DNA from: UBA8401 sp041665525
Lineage (GTDB): Bacteria > Bacteroidota > Ignavibacteria > UBA10030 > UBA8401
Direction: 5' to 3'
DNA: 64,000 nt
NCBI GenBank assembly: GCA_041665525.1
Contig: JBAYIS010000010.1
Location: 45,755 to 109,754 of the forward strand
Shown: positions 1-8,212 of the stretch, piece by piece
Position numbering within the stretch: the stretch's first letter is position 1
Layout: each line of letters opens with the position of its first letter
Program-made: the position numbers and the translations under genes
The notes under the pieces: generated by a model
Seen by the model: only the letters and a program-made list of their open reading frames with translations
Databases searched by the model: none
Told to the model about the DNA's origin: nothing

Positions 1-474
1 CTCCTCCCCTGCAGCATTTTTCCAGACCGAGAACAATCCCGCCATCATGAACGGCTCCCGATCCTTCATTGCAATGAACATCTTTTGTTTCTGATTGGTG
101 GTCTTAATTTTTCCCCGGATCACGGATTGAACGGTAAACTTTTTCCATTCAAAAAAACCGTTCGCAGGGACGAGACAGCGGGCACTTTTAAAATACGGGG
201 AGAATAGTTTGCTGGCGTGCAACGTTTCAGATTTTGCGTTGAATGTGGAGAATTCTGTTTTCCCTTCTTTGCTCCAATGCGGCACGAGACCCCAGCGCAT
301 CAAACACACTTGATTATGACCGTCGCGCTGGGCAACGACTGGCATTAACTCCGTAGGTCGTGCATCATACTTCGGAAGTATGTCAAATACTATTCCCTGG
401 TTACGCCAGGTTTGAAGCTGGGCCGAAGCAGCAAAGATCACTTTGCCGTCGACAAGAACGTAGCGTCCGCACAT
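1..474 (-). CDS. SRAP-family abasic-site-processing protein (HMCES/YedK type), 3' end outside window
   Basis: The reverse strand encodes 158 residues starting MCGRYV and running off the window edge; the family is usually about 200-230 residues, so roughly the last quarter is missing. SRAP proteins form a thiazolidine crosslink between Cys2 and the sugar of an abasic site in single-stranded DNA, shielding it during replication. Visible family hallmarks are the catalytic Cys2 directly after the initiator Met, RWGLVPHW at about residue 60, the FNAKSET motif (Asn79), and NGFFEWKK with Glu109. It stands alone with about 320 bases of non-coding sequence behind its start. Family assignment is very secure; nothing in view shows its regulation. 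Confidence 0.93.
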   Translation of the reverse strand, partial: MCGRYVLVDGKVIFAASAQLQTWRNQGIVFDILPKYDARPTELMPVVAQRDGHNQVCLMRWGLVPHWSKEGKTEFSTFNAKSETLHASKLFSPYFKSARCLVPANGFFEWKKFTVQSVIRGKIKTTNQKQKMFIAMKDREPFMMAGLFSVWKNAAGEE

Positions 475-798
475 AATCTATTCCTGAAAAATATCCATGA
501 ACTGCACGGAAAGATAGTTGATTAAACGATATCAGGCAAGGTTATGCGAAAGGGATAGCGTCTGAATTTGGAAGTTTCTGTCGAAAAAAAATAAATACAG
601 CGTGCGGATTTCCGAACCCGGGGCACCAAGCGAGACAGGGAGTGAATTACGAGCGGTAGAAAAATAGTTTGATCAATTGTTTTATATGTGTGCGGATAAA
701 CGACAGATCCCCCAAAAGAAAAACTTTCGGGGGATCTGTTACTGCCGGATGTTAAGCGCACGGCGGTTTGCGCAATTACCAACAGGTACGCATTAATG
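475..798. other. Intergenic stretch with no supported gene
   Basis: Short open frames here have no recognisable protein character and no ribosome-binding site. The only clear structure is a hairpin at 703-739; the MITE-like repeat starts at 799. Confidence 0.6.
703..739. terminator. Strong GC-rich hairpin, possible terminator
   Basis: Arms ACAGATCCCCC (703-713) and GGGGGATCTGT (729-739) are perfectly complementary over 11 bp with a 15-base A/T-rich loop. It lies between the AraC-type gene and the SRAP gene. No clean U-run follows on either strand, so a terminator role is tentative. Confidence 0.4.
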
Positions 799-976
799 GA
801 GACTTCTAAAAATCCCAAATCGATGTCATTCCCCAAACGGCCCACCACGAATTGGTCTCTTCGGGAAAATCTCGTTTTCTACCGAAATTAAAGTCTGAGA
901 TTTCTCGTCCCGCTCTTGATTATATTTTATGGCGGAACTCGAAATGAACATGAATAATGAATAATTCAGAGGTCAC
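799..976 (-). repeat. MITE-like dispersed repeat, copy A
   Basis: Read on the minus strand this element begins GTGACCTCTGAAT and ends GGGATTTTTAGAAGTCTC, giving imperfect terminal inverted repeats of the form GAGAC(Y)TCTGAAA. Its core (a TCATTTCGAG block, CGAGAAATCTCAG, CTTTAATTTCGG, and GGAATGACATCGATTTGGG) matches copy B at 10335-10473 almost base for base, in the opposite genomic orientation. Copy A is about 40 bases longer and its left end abuts the stop codon of the HTH gene. No open frame is carried. Confidence 0.7.
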
Positions 977-1311
977 TAATGAATAGTTATCCGCGACTTA
1001 TTCTTTTCTCGAAACTCCCTCATTGTCATACCGGTTTTCTTTTTAAAGATTTTCGCGCCGCTGTCTTCTCGGTATCCGAATTCATAGCAGACATAAAAAC
1101 AGGGATCGTCCCTGAGCAACAGAAATTCCTGCATGGCTTGCACTTTTCTCATGGTGATATAATCGGCGAGAGGAACTTGTTCCTTTCGCAGGAACGACTT
1201 TCGCAGAGTGTCGTACGACATATTCAGCTTCCTCGCCACATTGTGAATCGTTTTCACCTCTTTGATGTTTTGATCGACGAACAGTTTTACGTTTGTTGTA
1301 TCGACAGCCAT
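976..1311 (-). CDS. Stand-alone AraC-type helix-turn-helix protein
   Basis: 111 residues consisting almost entirely of the AraC/XylS DNA-binding module: first HTH around residues 18-40 (KTIHNVARKLNMSYDTLRKSF), linker helix, second HTH around 65-100 ending in a TGMTMREFRE motif typical of the domain's C-terminus. There is no effector-binding or receiver domain. An AAGGAG Shine-Dalgarno sits about 6 bases before the ATG. It has no partner gene on the same strand, as repeat copy A follows directly. Such minimal proteins could bind DNA alone or work with an unlinked sensor; the target cannot be inferred from here. Confidence 0.8.
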   Translation of the reverse strand: MAVDTTNVKLFVDQNIKEVKTIHNVARKLNMSYDTLRKSFLRKEQVPLADYITMRKVQAMQEFLLLRDDPCFYVCYEFGYREDSGAKIFKKKTGMTMREFREKNKSRITIH

Positions 1312-1423
1312 ACCGGACTCCTTTCTTAAATGGTTTTGTCAAATATAAAGTCTGGGCTTGTGCAACACAATTACGTGTTTACGGTATTTTTAAAAAGAGA
1401 ATTGGAAGAGAATTAGAAGAAAG

Positions 1424-1853
1424 TTAACGAGCAGAGTCTATTGGAGGGATAGAAAAACGGTTCCGGATTTCATCGCTCACCCGTACCGGCCGGTTTGAAA
1501 GTTTATCGATAGGACACCAAATGGTGCGCCGGTGCAAGCACTTTCATGTCGTCTCCGCGAAGGATTTCCGTATACCGCTCGAAGAAGTTTTTTATCGTTG
1601 TGCCTACCCGGGTGCGCGCAATGATCTTATCTTTTAACCGCGCCGATCGTTTATAGTCTATTTCATGTCGAACAACAACCCAGGCAACCGTATCCTGCAT
1701 ATCCTTTGTAGCCGCGAAAGTCCAATGTGCAATGGCGACCTCCTGAATCCATTCCACATACACCGTATTGTTGACATGGCCTAACATGTCGATATCTTCT
1801 GGCGAGATCTGGATGGGAAGATCAAATCGTTCGTTGACTGGATCGTTTGTCAT
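1424..1853 (-). pseudogene. Hotdog acyl-CoA thioesterase (4HBT/YbgC-like) with C-terminal frameshift
   Basis: The uninterrupted frame gives 116 residues (stop at 1503) with the 4HBT signature DIDMLGHVNNTVYVEW near residue 20, the motif carrying the catalytic Asp and the tight turn over the acyl-CoA. The family normally has about 130-145 residues ending in a strand like WCLID....RPVRIPDE. In the +1 frame the sequence downstream of about 1530 reads RTIWCPIDKLSNRPVRVSDE and continues to a TAA at 1424, exactly the missing end. A single extra base around 1520-1535 therefore explains the short frame: either a genuine frameshift or a sequencing/assembly error. It overlaps nothing and lies just downstream of the T9SS cargo gene. 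Confidence 0.75.
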
Positions 1854-1857
1854 GATA

Positions 1858-3420
1858 CTATTTTAATAAGACGAGCTTTTGCGTCTGGAAAATATCTCCC
1901 GCTTGTATTCGGCAAAGATAAACACCGCCGGATACGCTCCCCGCATCCCAACGCTGTTCATATGTTCCGGCATCCAGCCATCGGGAAAGTATGACAGCAA
2001 CTTCTCTTCCAGCGAGATCAAAAATTTTTATCGAAACAAATGAAGAAAGAGCCATGCGAATCGTGATCGTCGTCGCTGGGTTGAACGGATTCGGATATGC
2101 CGGGAACACATCGAACGAAACGGCGGCACGGGAAGATTGGTGTACAATGGTTGTTGTTGCCGCAGGAAAGGTGGTGATCCTCACCCGATCGGATTTGCTG
2201 TCACTCAACCGGTCAATTGCATATACATTTGGCGATTGATAATCCACAAAATCAACAAATTGACCGATCGTTGAATATTCGGTTTCCCATCCCGCAACGA
2301 CAGAACTATGGTGAATATGATATGGCCGCAAAGAAAGTGCTGCACCGTAACGGATAATTTCGCAGGACGTATCGGTGTCGGCCACGATAGCACCGCTGAT
2401 TGTTGAAGATGTTACAAGGGAATCGTGGAACGCTATACTCAAATTCTTATTGATGAACAGCGTATGAAGACGGTACGTCACGTCAGAAAATGATTCAGCC
2501 ACGACCGCAATGGTATTGCCGAGCAGGCGAGCATCTTCTACGCCCAACAGTGATGAATGAAAGGGTAGTTTTGCATAAGAAACAAGATCGCCGTTCGACC
2601 GCACCGAAACAATGGCAAGCGATGTCAGGGCAAGACCTTCGATCCACGGTGTGCCAAGGACAAACAGCGTATCACCGGAGAACAAGAGATTGCGCCCGCG
2701 CTCTTCCGGAAACGACAAATTATATTCGCGATGCCAGAGAATGCCGCCCGACGCATCCCATTTAACTATAGAGCAGTGCGACGTGTCTGCAACAAAAGAG
2801 TTTTGCGTAACTCCATAAATATTGTCGTTAGCATCTATTAAAATATCATGCAAATAGAAGGTGCCGGCTTCGAACGGCTTTGATTGAAGCGACCAGAGTT
2901 TTTCGCCGGAAGGAGAGAATTTCAACAGCAGGTATTTTACTTCCGAAGAGTGCGAGATGCCGGCGACAAGAATATTTCCCTTGGAATCGAACGCCAGATC
3001 CTTCGGCATCTCCATAGTGCTTTCACCATTATTGCCGAACGTTGTGTCCCACACTACCGTACCGGATTTTGTGAGCATCAGTAGTCTCACGTTGAACGTT
3101 CCCGTGGTGTCTTCCGAGTGTCCGCAGACGATGATATGATCGTCATCGTACGGACGAATGAAATATCCTTTTTCATCGAATCCGTAAATTCGGATGAGCT
3201 CGAATTTCTTTTGCTGTTCTGCTGTGACGGCGGAAATATAAAGGCCGAACGAATCCTTCACGAAATATCCGGTAGAATACACCGTGCCGTCATGATCGGT
3301 AAAAAAATCATTGACGAACACATGGGAGGCAGTATCGCCGAGAATAACGTGCGACGCAGGCTGTACCTGAGAGGCTGCGTATTGTGCTAAAACGCAAAAA
3401 GCAATTGCCAGCCGGACCAT
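1858..3420 (-). CDS. Secreted protein with T9SS type A sorting domain
   Basis: About 520 residues when started at the ATG whose A overlaps the aguA stop codon (TAATG). That start gives a clean signal peptide (MVRLAIAFCVLAQYAASQ); the longer frame upstream would overlap aguA. The central part resembles repeated beta-propeller/SBBP-like strands (phrases such as DSKGNILVAG and DANDNIYGV). The last 80 residues form a type IX secretion C-terminal domain: AYPNPFNPATTITI, then IKIFDLAGREVAVI and GVYLCRIQAG. The protein is expected to cross the outer membrane and be surface-anchored or released. Its enzymatic or binding role is not recognisable. Translational coupling to aguA is notable. Confidence 0.85.
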   Translation of the reverse strand: MVRLAIAFCVLAQYAASQVQPASHVILGDTASHVFVNDFFTDHDGTVYSTGYFVKDSFGLYISAVTAEQQKKFELIRIYGFDEKGYFIRPYDDDHIIVCGHSEDTTGTFNVRLLMLTKSGTVVWDTTFGNNGESTMEMPKDLAFDSKGNILVAGISHSSEVKYLLLKFSPSGEKLWSLQSKPFEAGTFYLHDILIDANDNIYGVTQNSFVADTSHCSIVKWDASGGILWHREYNLSFPEERGRNLLFSGDTLFVLGTPWIEGLALTSLAIVSVRSNGDLVSYAKLPFHSSLLGVEDARLLGNTIAVVAESFSDVTYRLHTLFINKNLSIAFHDSLVTSSTISGAIVADTDTSCEIIRYGAALSLRPYHIHHSSVVAGWETEYSTIGQFVDFVDYQSPNVYAIDRLSDSKSDRVRITTFPAATTTIVHQSSRAAVSFDVFPAYPNPFNPATTITIRMALSSFVSIKIFDLAGREVAVILSRWLDAGTYEQRWDAGSVSGGVYLCRIQAGDIFQTQKLVLLK

Positions 3421-4460
3421 TATACTGCCGGCTCCTGCTGACTGATGCAGTGCAGTGTTCCTAATCCCCAAACAAGATCGACGCAATCGATACCGATCAC
3501 CGCACGGTTCGGAAATTGCGACTGGATAATAGTGAGTGCTTTTAAATCGTTCGGATGGTTGAAGACCGGCACAATGACAAATCCATTACCGATCAAAAAA
3601 TTTGCATAACTTGCGGGAAGCCGCTGGCCTTCATAGGCGACAACGCCGGGCATTGGCAGTTCAACAATAGTGAACGGATTGTTATCTTGGTCGGTCAGCG
3701 TGCGGAGCAATTTCAAATTCTCCAGCAGGATCTCATGGTTCTCATCTTGCGGATCATCTTCAACACACGTTAGGATTGTTGTGGGATTCACAAAACGGGA
3801 AAGATCGTCGATGTGCCCGTCCGTGTCATCTCCCACGATTCCATCGTTCAGCCAAAGGATTTTTTTCTGGCCGTAATATTCCTTTAAGAATAGTTCAATC
3901 TGTTCCTGATTGAGATGCGGATTCCTGTTCTTGTTCAACAGGCAAGCCTTCGTCGTGAGCAAACATCCTTTTCCATTTACTTCGATGGCGCCCCCCTCCA
4001 TCACTATTCCGGGATAGAAAACGGGGAGTTTATACTCTTCGGCGATCTTAGTCGGAACAACGTCGTCCAGATCGAACGGGGGATACTTTCCACCCCACGC
4101 ATTGTATCCCCAATCGACGATCGCTTTCTTCTGTGCCGCGCTCGGATTGACGACGAATGCCGGACCATGGTCTCGGCACCAGGCATCATTGGTCGGTATC
4201 CTGTGCAATGTGAACTGCTCTTTCGGAACACCGGCAAGGGACAGTCGCGATGTGACATCCTCGAACATTTCATCATCCTTCACATTAATGTGCACATGCT
4301 GAAAGCGCGCGATCGTCTTCACGATGTTGGTGTATATGAATGGGACCGGTTCGAATTTGCCGGGCCACGATTCCTGTTTATGCGCCCAGGAAAGCCACGT
4401 TGCGGATTGCGGTTCCCATTCTGCGGGAAATCGATAACCAAGTTGTTTCGAAGTTTTCAT
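3420..4460 (-). CDS. aguA: Agmatine deiminase
   Basis: 346 residues, normal for the family. It hydrolyses agmatine to N-carbamoylputrescine and ammonia in the cytoplasm, the first step of the arginine-decarboxylase route to putrescine. The pentein-fold features are visible: WLSWAHKQESWPG near the N-terminus, RDHGP (Asp97-His98), DDTDGHIDD with the catalytic His216, and the nucleophile Cys338 in GTLHCISQQEP close to the C-terminus. It lies downstream of aguB and fabF on the same strand, and its stop overlaps the start of the T9SS cargo gene by one base. A speA-type arginine decarboxylase is not in the window. Confidence 0.95.
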   Translation of the reverse strand: MKTSKQLGYRFPAEWEPQSATWLSWAHKQESWPGKFEPVPFIYTNIVKTIARFQHVHINVKDDEMFEDVTSRLSLAGVPKEQFTLHRIPTNDAWCRDHGPAFVVNPSAAQKKAIVDWGYNAWGGKYPPFDLDDVVPTKIAEEYKLPVFYPGIVMEGGAIEVNGKGCLLTTKACLLNKNRNPHLNQEQIELFLKEYYGQKKILWLNDGIVGDDTDGHIDDLSRFVNPTTILTCVEDDPQDENHEILLENLKLLRTLTDQDNNPFTIVELPMPGVVAYEGQRLPASYANFLIGNGFVIVPVFNHPNDLKALTIIQSQFPNRAVIGIDCVDLVWGLGTLHCISQQEPAV

Positions 4461-4466
4461 TATGTA

Positions 4467-4536
4467 GTAAACGACAGAGACACAGAGTCACAGAATTGAT
4501 TGATGTTCCGCGACTTTGTGTCTCTGTGGTAAAAGA
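4467..4536. repeat. Inverted repeat between aguB and aguA
   Basis: ACAGAGACACAGAGTC and its near-complement GACTTTGTGTCTCTG flank about 20 bases. This purine-rich 'cacagagacac' palindrome resembles dispersed intergenic repeats seen in many bacterial genomes. As RNA on the minus strand it would form a hairpin between the two agu genes; it lacks a U-run, so it is more likely an mRNA-stability element or a repeat than a terminator. Confidence 0.5.
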
Positions 4537-4537
4537 G

Positions 4538-5407
4538 TTAATCAATAAACCGTTTTGTGATTTCGGAATACGCGTCGATTCTTCTGTCGCGGAGGAACGG
4601 CCAATGGACGCGGGTAGCATTGGATTTTGCGAGGTCAACCTCAACAACATTCACCTCTTCTTTGTCGTGTGAAGCTTTGAAAAGTATTTCCCCCTGATTT
4701 CCGGCCACAAAGGAGCCTCCCCAGAACGTTTGATTTCCTTCGTGTCCCACGCGGTTAACGGAGACAACAGGGATGCCATTGGCAACAGCGTGCGAGCGCT
4801 GGATTGTTTCCCAGGCGTCATGCTGAATCTTGTTCACGGCAGATTCTTCGCCGTCTGCCCAACCGATGGCGGTTGGATAAAAGAGGATCTCTGCACCGGT
4901 CAGCGCCGTTAACCGTGCAGCCTCGGGATACCATTGGTCCCAGCAGATCAGGACGCCGAGCGTTCCGAATTTTGTTACAAAGGATTTAAAACCGAGATCT
5001 CCGGGAGTGAAATAGAATTTTTCATAATAGGCAGGATCATCCGGAATATGCATCTTCCGGTATTTTCCCAGATATGATCCGTCGGCATCAATTACCGCCG
5101 CGGTATTGTGGAAGATTCCCTCCGCTCTTTTTTCGAATAGGGAAGCGATGATTACCACGCCGAGTTCATTTGCAACAGCTTGCAGTGTTTCCGTCGATTT
5201 GCCGGGGATAGGTTCTGCCAGCGAAAACGGAGCATAGTCTTCCTTGTCACAGAAATAGAGCGAAGTGAAAAGCTCTTGAAGACAAACAACATTAGCTCCT
5301 TTTTGCGCCGCCGCACGGATTCCTTTCACAGCATTCGCCATGTTGGCTTGTCCGTCCCCCGAACAACTGTTTTGCACCAAACCAATCTTTATTTTTCTTG
5401 ACGACAT
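4538..5407 (-). CDS. aguB: N-carbamoylputrescine amidase
   Basis: About 289 residues of the nitrilase superfamily. It converts N-carbamoylputrescine, the product of aguA, to putrescine, CO2 and ammonia. The catalytic triad is visible as Glu45 (CLQELF), Lys118 (KYRKMHIPDD) and Cys155 (LICWDQWYPEAAR); the last motif together with the FWGGSFVAG stretch fits the AguB branch rather than other nitrilases. An in-frame GTG four codons upstream is possible, but the ATG at 5407 is preferred; neither has a strong Shine-Dalgarno. It starts about 20 bases after fabF and is followed by aguA. Confidence 0.94.
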   Translation of the reverse strand: MSSRKIKIGLVQNSCSGDGQANMANAVKGIRAAAQKGANVVCLQELFTSLYFCDKEDYAPFSLAEPIPGKSTETLQAVANELGVVIIASLFEKRAEGIFHNTAAVIDADGSYLGKYRKMHIPDDPAYYEKFYFTPGDLGFKSFVTKFGTLGVLICWDQWYPEAARLTALTGAEILFYPTAIGWADGEESAVNKIQHDAWETIQRSHAVANGIPVVSVNRVGHEGNQTFWGGSFVAGNQGEILFKASHDKEEVNVVEVDLAKSNATRVHWPFLRDRRIDAYSEITKRFID

Positions 5408-5428
5408 TGATTTATCCACGAATACATT

Positions 5429-6661
5429 TTAGGCTTTTCCAAAACAGATGCTGGCGTTTGTTCCGCCGAAACCGAATCCATTGGAGAGTGCATACCGGAT
5501 TTCCTTTTTACGGGCGACATTCGGAACATAGTCCAGATCGCATTCGGGATCCGGATTTTCCAGATTGATGGTCGGCGGGATGATTCCTTCTTTTAATGCA
5601 AGCACGGTCAGCACCGCCTCGATCGCTCCGGCAGCGCCGAGCAAATGGCCGTGCATCGATTTTGTTGAGCTGACCATGATGTTTTTCGCATGGTCGCCGA
5701 ACAGACGTTTCACCGCATGCGTTTCCGCAATATCACCAAGTCCGGTCGATGTACCGTGGGCATTCACATAATCGATATCTTCCGGTTTCAGCCCTGCAGA
5801 TTGCACCGCCAATTTCATTGCGCGCATCGCACCATCGCCGTCCTCCGGGGGAGCGGTAAAATGATATGCATCGGCAGTCATACCGACGCCAAGAATTCTT
5901 CCATAGATCTTGGCACCGCGTTTTTTTGCATGTTCTTCTTCTTCAATGATAAATGCACCGGCACCTTCACCAAGCACGAATCCGTCTCTGTCTTTATCAA
6001 ACGGACGCGAAGCGCGTTCCGGTTCATCGTTTCGTTTGCTCATGGCACGCGCCGAACAGAATCCTGCAACACCAATTTCTGTAATGGATGCTTCAGCACC
6101 GCCGACGATCATGGCATCGACCTCGCCGCGTCGTATGGCGTGAAAGCCGTCCGCGATGGCATGATTGCTCGTTGCACAGGCGGAGACGACACCGTAATTT
6201 AGTCCTTTTGCTCCAACCCGGATTGCCAGAAGTCCCGAGATCATATTCACAATCACCGAAGGAATAAAGAACGGAGAAACTTGTTTTTGTCCCCCTTCTT
6301 CCAGCTTCAGGGACGTATGGCTGATCCCGATCAATCCTCCCACACCGGATCCGATGATGATACCGACCCGTTCGGCGTTTTCCGGAACGATCTGCAACCC
6401 GGAATCAGCCAGTGCGTCCAGGCCCGCCCCAATGCCGAATTGAATGCACAAATCCCAGCGGTTCACTTCTTTTGCATCAAAATACTTTTTGGGATCGAAT
6501 CCCTTCACTTCTGCTGCTATTTTCGTGGTAAACTTCTCTTTATCAAATTTCGTGATGTATCCGACACCGGATTTCCCCGCGATCGCATTTTTCCATGATT
6601 CTTCCACGGAAAGGCCAAGGGGAGAGATCAGCCCCATTCCCGTTATGACAACATTACGCAT
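5429..6661 (-). CDS. fabF: Beta-ketoacyl-ACP synthase II
   Basis: 410 residues, the typical length. It condenses malonyl-ACP with acyl-ACP in type II fatty-acid elongation. The thiolase-fold active site is complete: Cys162 in SACATSNH, His301 in NAHGTSTGLGD, Lys333 and His338 in STKSMHGHLLGAAGA, and the GFGFGGTN loop near the C-terminus. acpP and other fab genes are not adjacent; instead fabF leads a minus-strand run with aguB and aguA, an association with no obvious metabolic logic. A paralogous KAS of a secondary pathway is unlikely given the canonical sequence. Confidence 0.95.
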   Translation of the reverse strand: MRNVVITGMGLISPLGLSVEESWKNAIAGKSGVGYITKFDKEKFTTKIAAEVKGFDPKKYFDAKEVNRWDLCIQFGIGAGLDALADSGLQIVPENAERVGIIIGSGVGGLIGISHTSLKLEEGGQKQVSPFFIPSVIVNMISGLLAIRVGAKGLNYGVVSACATSNHAIADGFHAIRRGEVDAMIVGGAEASITEIGVAGFCSARAMSKRNDEPERASRPFDKDRDGFVLGEGAGAFIIEEEEHAKKRGAKIYGRILGVGMTADAYHFTAPPEDGDGAMRAMKLAVQSAGLKPEDIDYVNAHGTSTGLGDIAETHAVKRLFGDHAKNIMVSSTKSMHGHLLGAAGAIEAVLTVLALKEGIIPPTINLENPDPECDLDYVPNVARKKEIRYALSNGFGFGGTNASICFGKA

Positions 6662-6747
6662 AATGATTCCCGATTAAAATGTGGTAGAAGATAGGGAAAA
6701 TTTAGAAGTTGAACAAATTCCAGGGTGACTCCCGTTCCCGTAAACAA

Positions 6748-6776
6748 CAAAACCTTGCGATGGATGCAAGGTTTTG
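6748..6776 (-). terminator. Rho-independent terminator of the metallo-RiPP operon
   Basis: Perfect 11-bp arms CAAAACCTTGC / GCAAGGTTTTG with a 7-base loop lie between the DoxX stop (6799) and the fabF start (6661). On the minus strand the stem runs into a T-rich stretch (TTTTGTTGTTT). This separates the operon from fabF. Confidence 0.75.
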
Positions 6777-6798
6777 TCAATGAAATAACGATATCGCG

Positions 6799-7275
6799 TT
6801 ACACTCTTTTTTTCCGCAGCTGAAGAATACTATCAACGGATATCCCTCCCGAGCCGAAGATCAGCAGGATCAACGACGCCAGCAAATGCTGGAATGGTGT
6901 TGCCGCAACAAATGATTCCACGTCGCTGAAGATGTTCGACAGCGCCTCGTAATCATCGGTAAGGTATGCAATACACAGGATCACAATTAACGGCACCGTG
7001 CAATACCTCGACCACAGCCCGATCATCAGCAATGTGCCGCAGACAAGCTCTGTCGTCCCGGCGGCGACTGCATTCATCTGCGGAAACGGGATATTGAGTG
7101 AAGCAAAGAATTCAGTTGTCCGTTCGAGATTGGACAGCTTTCCGAGTCCCGTTTGAAAAAAATCATATCCCCAGTACAATCGGATCAGGAGAAGCAACGG
7201 ATGGCGAAGCGCAGAAACGGCAGAGACGTACCGCTTGTGCACATCAGGAATGAGTTTCAAGAATCTGTTTTTCAT
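6799..7275 (-). CDS. DoxX-family membrane protein, last gene of the MNIO-RiPP operon (BufD-like)
   Basis: 158 residues with four predicted membrane helices (about residues 24-38, 66-84, 88-106 and 128-145) and the DoxX-type RLYWGYDFFQTGLGKL segment after the first helix. DoxX proteins are small integral membrane proteins of uncertain activity. In bufferin-type loci a DoxX protein is commonly the fourth gene after the precursor, the DUF692 oxidase and the DUF2063 partner, which is exactly the arrangement here. AGGAAA lies before the ATG. It may act in membrane handling, redox or export of the modified peptide, which is inference only. Confidence 0.85.
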   Translation of the reverse strand: MKNRFLKLIPDVHKRYVSAVSALRHPLLLLIRLYWGYDFFQTGLGKLSNLERTTEFFASLNIPFPQMNAVAAGTTELVCGTLLMIGLWSRYCTVPLIVILCIAYLTDDYEALSNIFSDVESFVAATPFQHLLASLILLIFGSGGISVDSILQLRKKRV

Positions 7276-7364
7276 GGAAAGTATTTCCTGCGGGAGGCGA
7301 AGACAAATAATTGGTAAAGTACATAAAAATCATGCGATAATGGGTGCGGAACCTCCGCCGCTGT

Positions 7365-8207
7365 TTATTGCAATTCTACGGCGGAAAAATATCCGCTTGC
7401 AATCCAATCGTTAAACCAATTGAACAGTTCTTTTTGCAGGGTTGCTTCCGCTTCCGGGAAGCGCCCGGCAAGAATCGCCAGCGCTTCACTGAATGGTTTT
7501 TGGGATACCAGCGCATCAAGCAGAACGTACTGCCGAAGAGAAAGTTCTTCCCAGAACACCCTAAAATCTCTTCGGTACACAACGGTAAAACTGTTTATCA
7601 TTGCCGGAGGATCCGGCGTTCGCTCATCCATCACAGCATCAAGATATGCACAAACGTCATATTTGAATTCCAAAAGTTCCAATGCTGCAATCGGTTTCAG
7701 AATCGCGTTTCCCCATTGTCCCTGCGGTACTGAGGCGATCTGTTGCGCGGTAAGAAGCGGCAGTTCTTCTGCCGCTAAAGTATTGGTGATGGATAGTTCG
7801 AGCCGGGACAGGTCGAAAAGGAATTCCCTGTTTGGCAGGGACGATTCGTAGATGAACAACGGAAAGTGTCTTCCAAGATGATTCAATGTATAGCTCTGCG
7901 AAGGATACTTCCGCACATATTCTTCGGCAATCAGCCTGTTGAACACATCTTCGCCCAGAAATGTTTTTACTCCGGGAAAGTCGATCGCCATCGATTCCGT
8001 CATTCGCAAGAAGAACATCCGGCGGTAGATGGCGATCCGCTCCACCGGCGAAAGTGTTTTTGAGGGAAGCACATTCGCAACCGCATCTGCAAATGGCAGC
8101 GAACGCTCCGCCTGTTCCGATCTCCATGCCTCGTCGTTTGATCCGGGATGTTCGATGACGCTTTGCATCCACTGTTGTATCGTTGAAAGCGGTACGTTCG
8201 GGTTCAT
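7365..8207 (-). CDS. bufC: DUF2063 protein, partner of the MNIO enzyme (BufC/HvfC-like)
   Basis: 280 residues with the N-terminal DUF2063 domain (IQQWMQSVIEHPG to about residue 100; RIAIYRRMFFLRMTESMAIDFPGVKTFLGED is characteristic) and a C-terminal half that is more variable. In methanobactin, bufferin and HvfA systems the equivalent protein binds the precursor leader and forms a heterodimer with the DUF692 oxidase. The gene begins only five bases after the DUF692 stop, implying coupled expression. It has no signal peptide, so it works in the cytoplasm before the precursor is exported. The family call is strong; the exact peptide-binding mode is inferred from relatives. Confidence 0.88.
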   Translation of the reverse strand: MNPNVPLSTIQQWMQSVIEHPGSNDEAWRSEQAERSLPFADAVANVLPSKTLSPVERIAIYRRMFFLRMTESMAIDFPGVKTFLGEDVFNRLIAEEYVRKYPSQSYTLNHLGRHFPLFIYESSLPNREFLFDLSRLELSITNTLAAEELPLLTAQQIASVPQGQWGNAILKPIAALELLEFKYDVCAYLDAVMDERTPDPPAMINSFTVVYRRDFRVFWEELSLRQYVLLDALVSQKPFSEALAILAGRFPEAEATLQKELFNWFNDWIASGYFSAVELQ

Positions 8208-8212
8208 ATGGT

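Noticed and set aside
522..848. 108-codon open frame on the minus strand
   Set aside because: It runs through a hairpin and into repeat copy A, has no ribosome site and no protein-like composition.
1082..1342. Overlapping open frames opposite and alongside the AraC-type gene
   Set aside because: Arg/Ser-rich shadow translations of a real gene.
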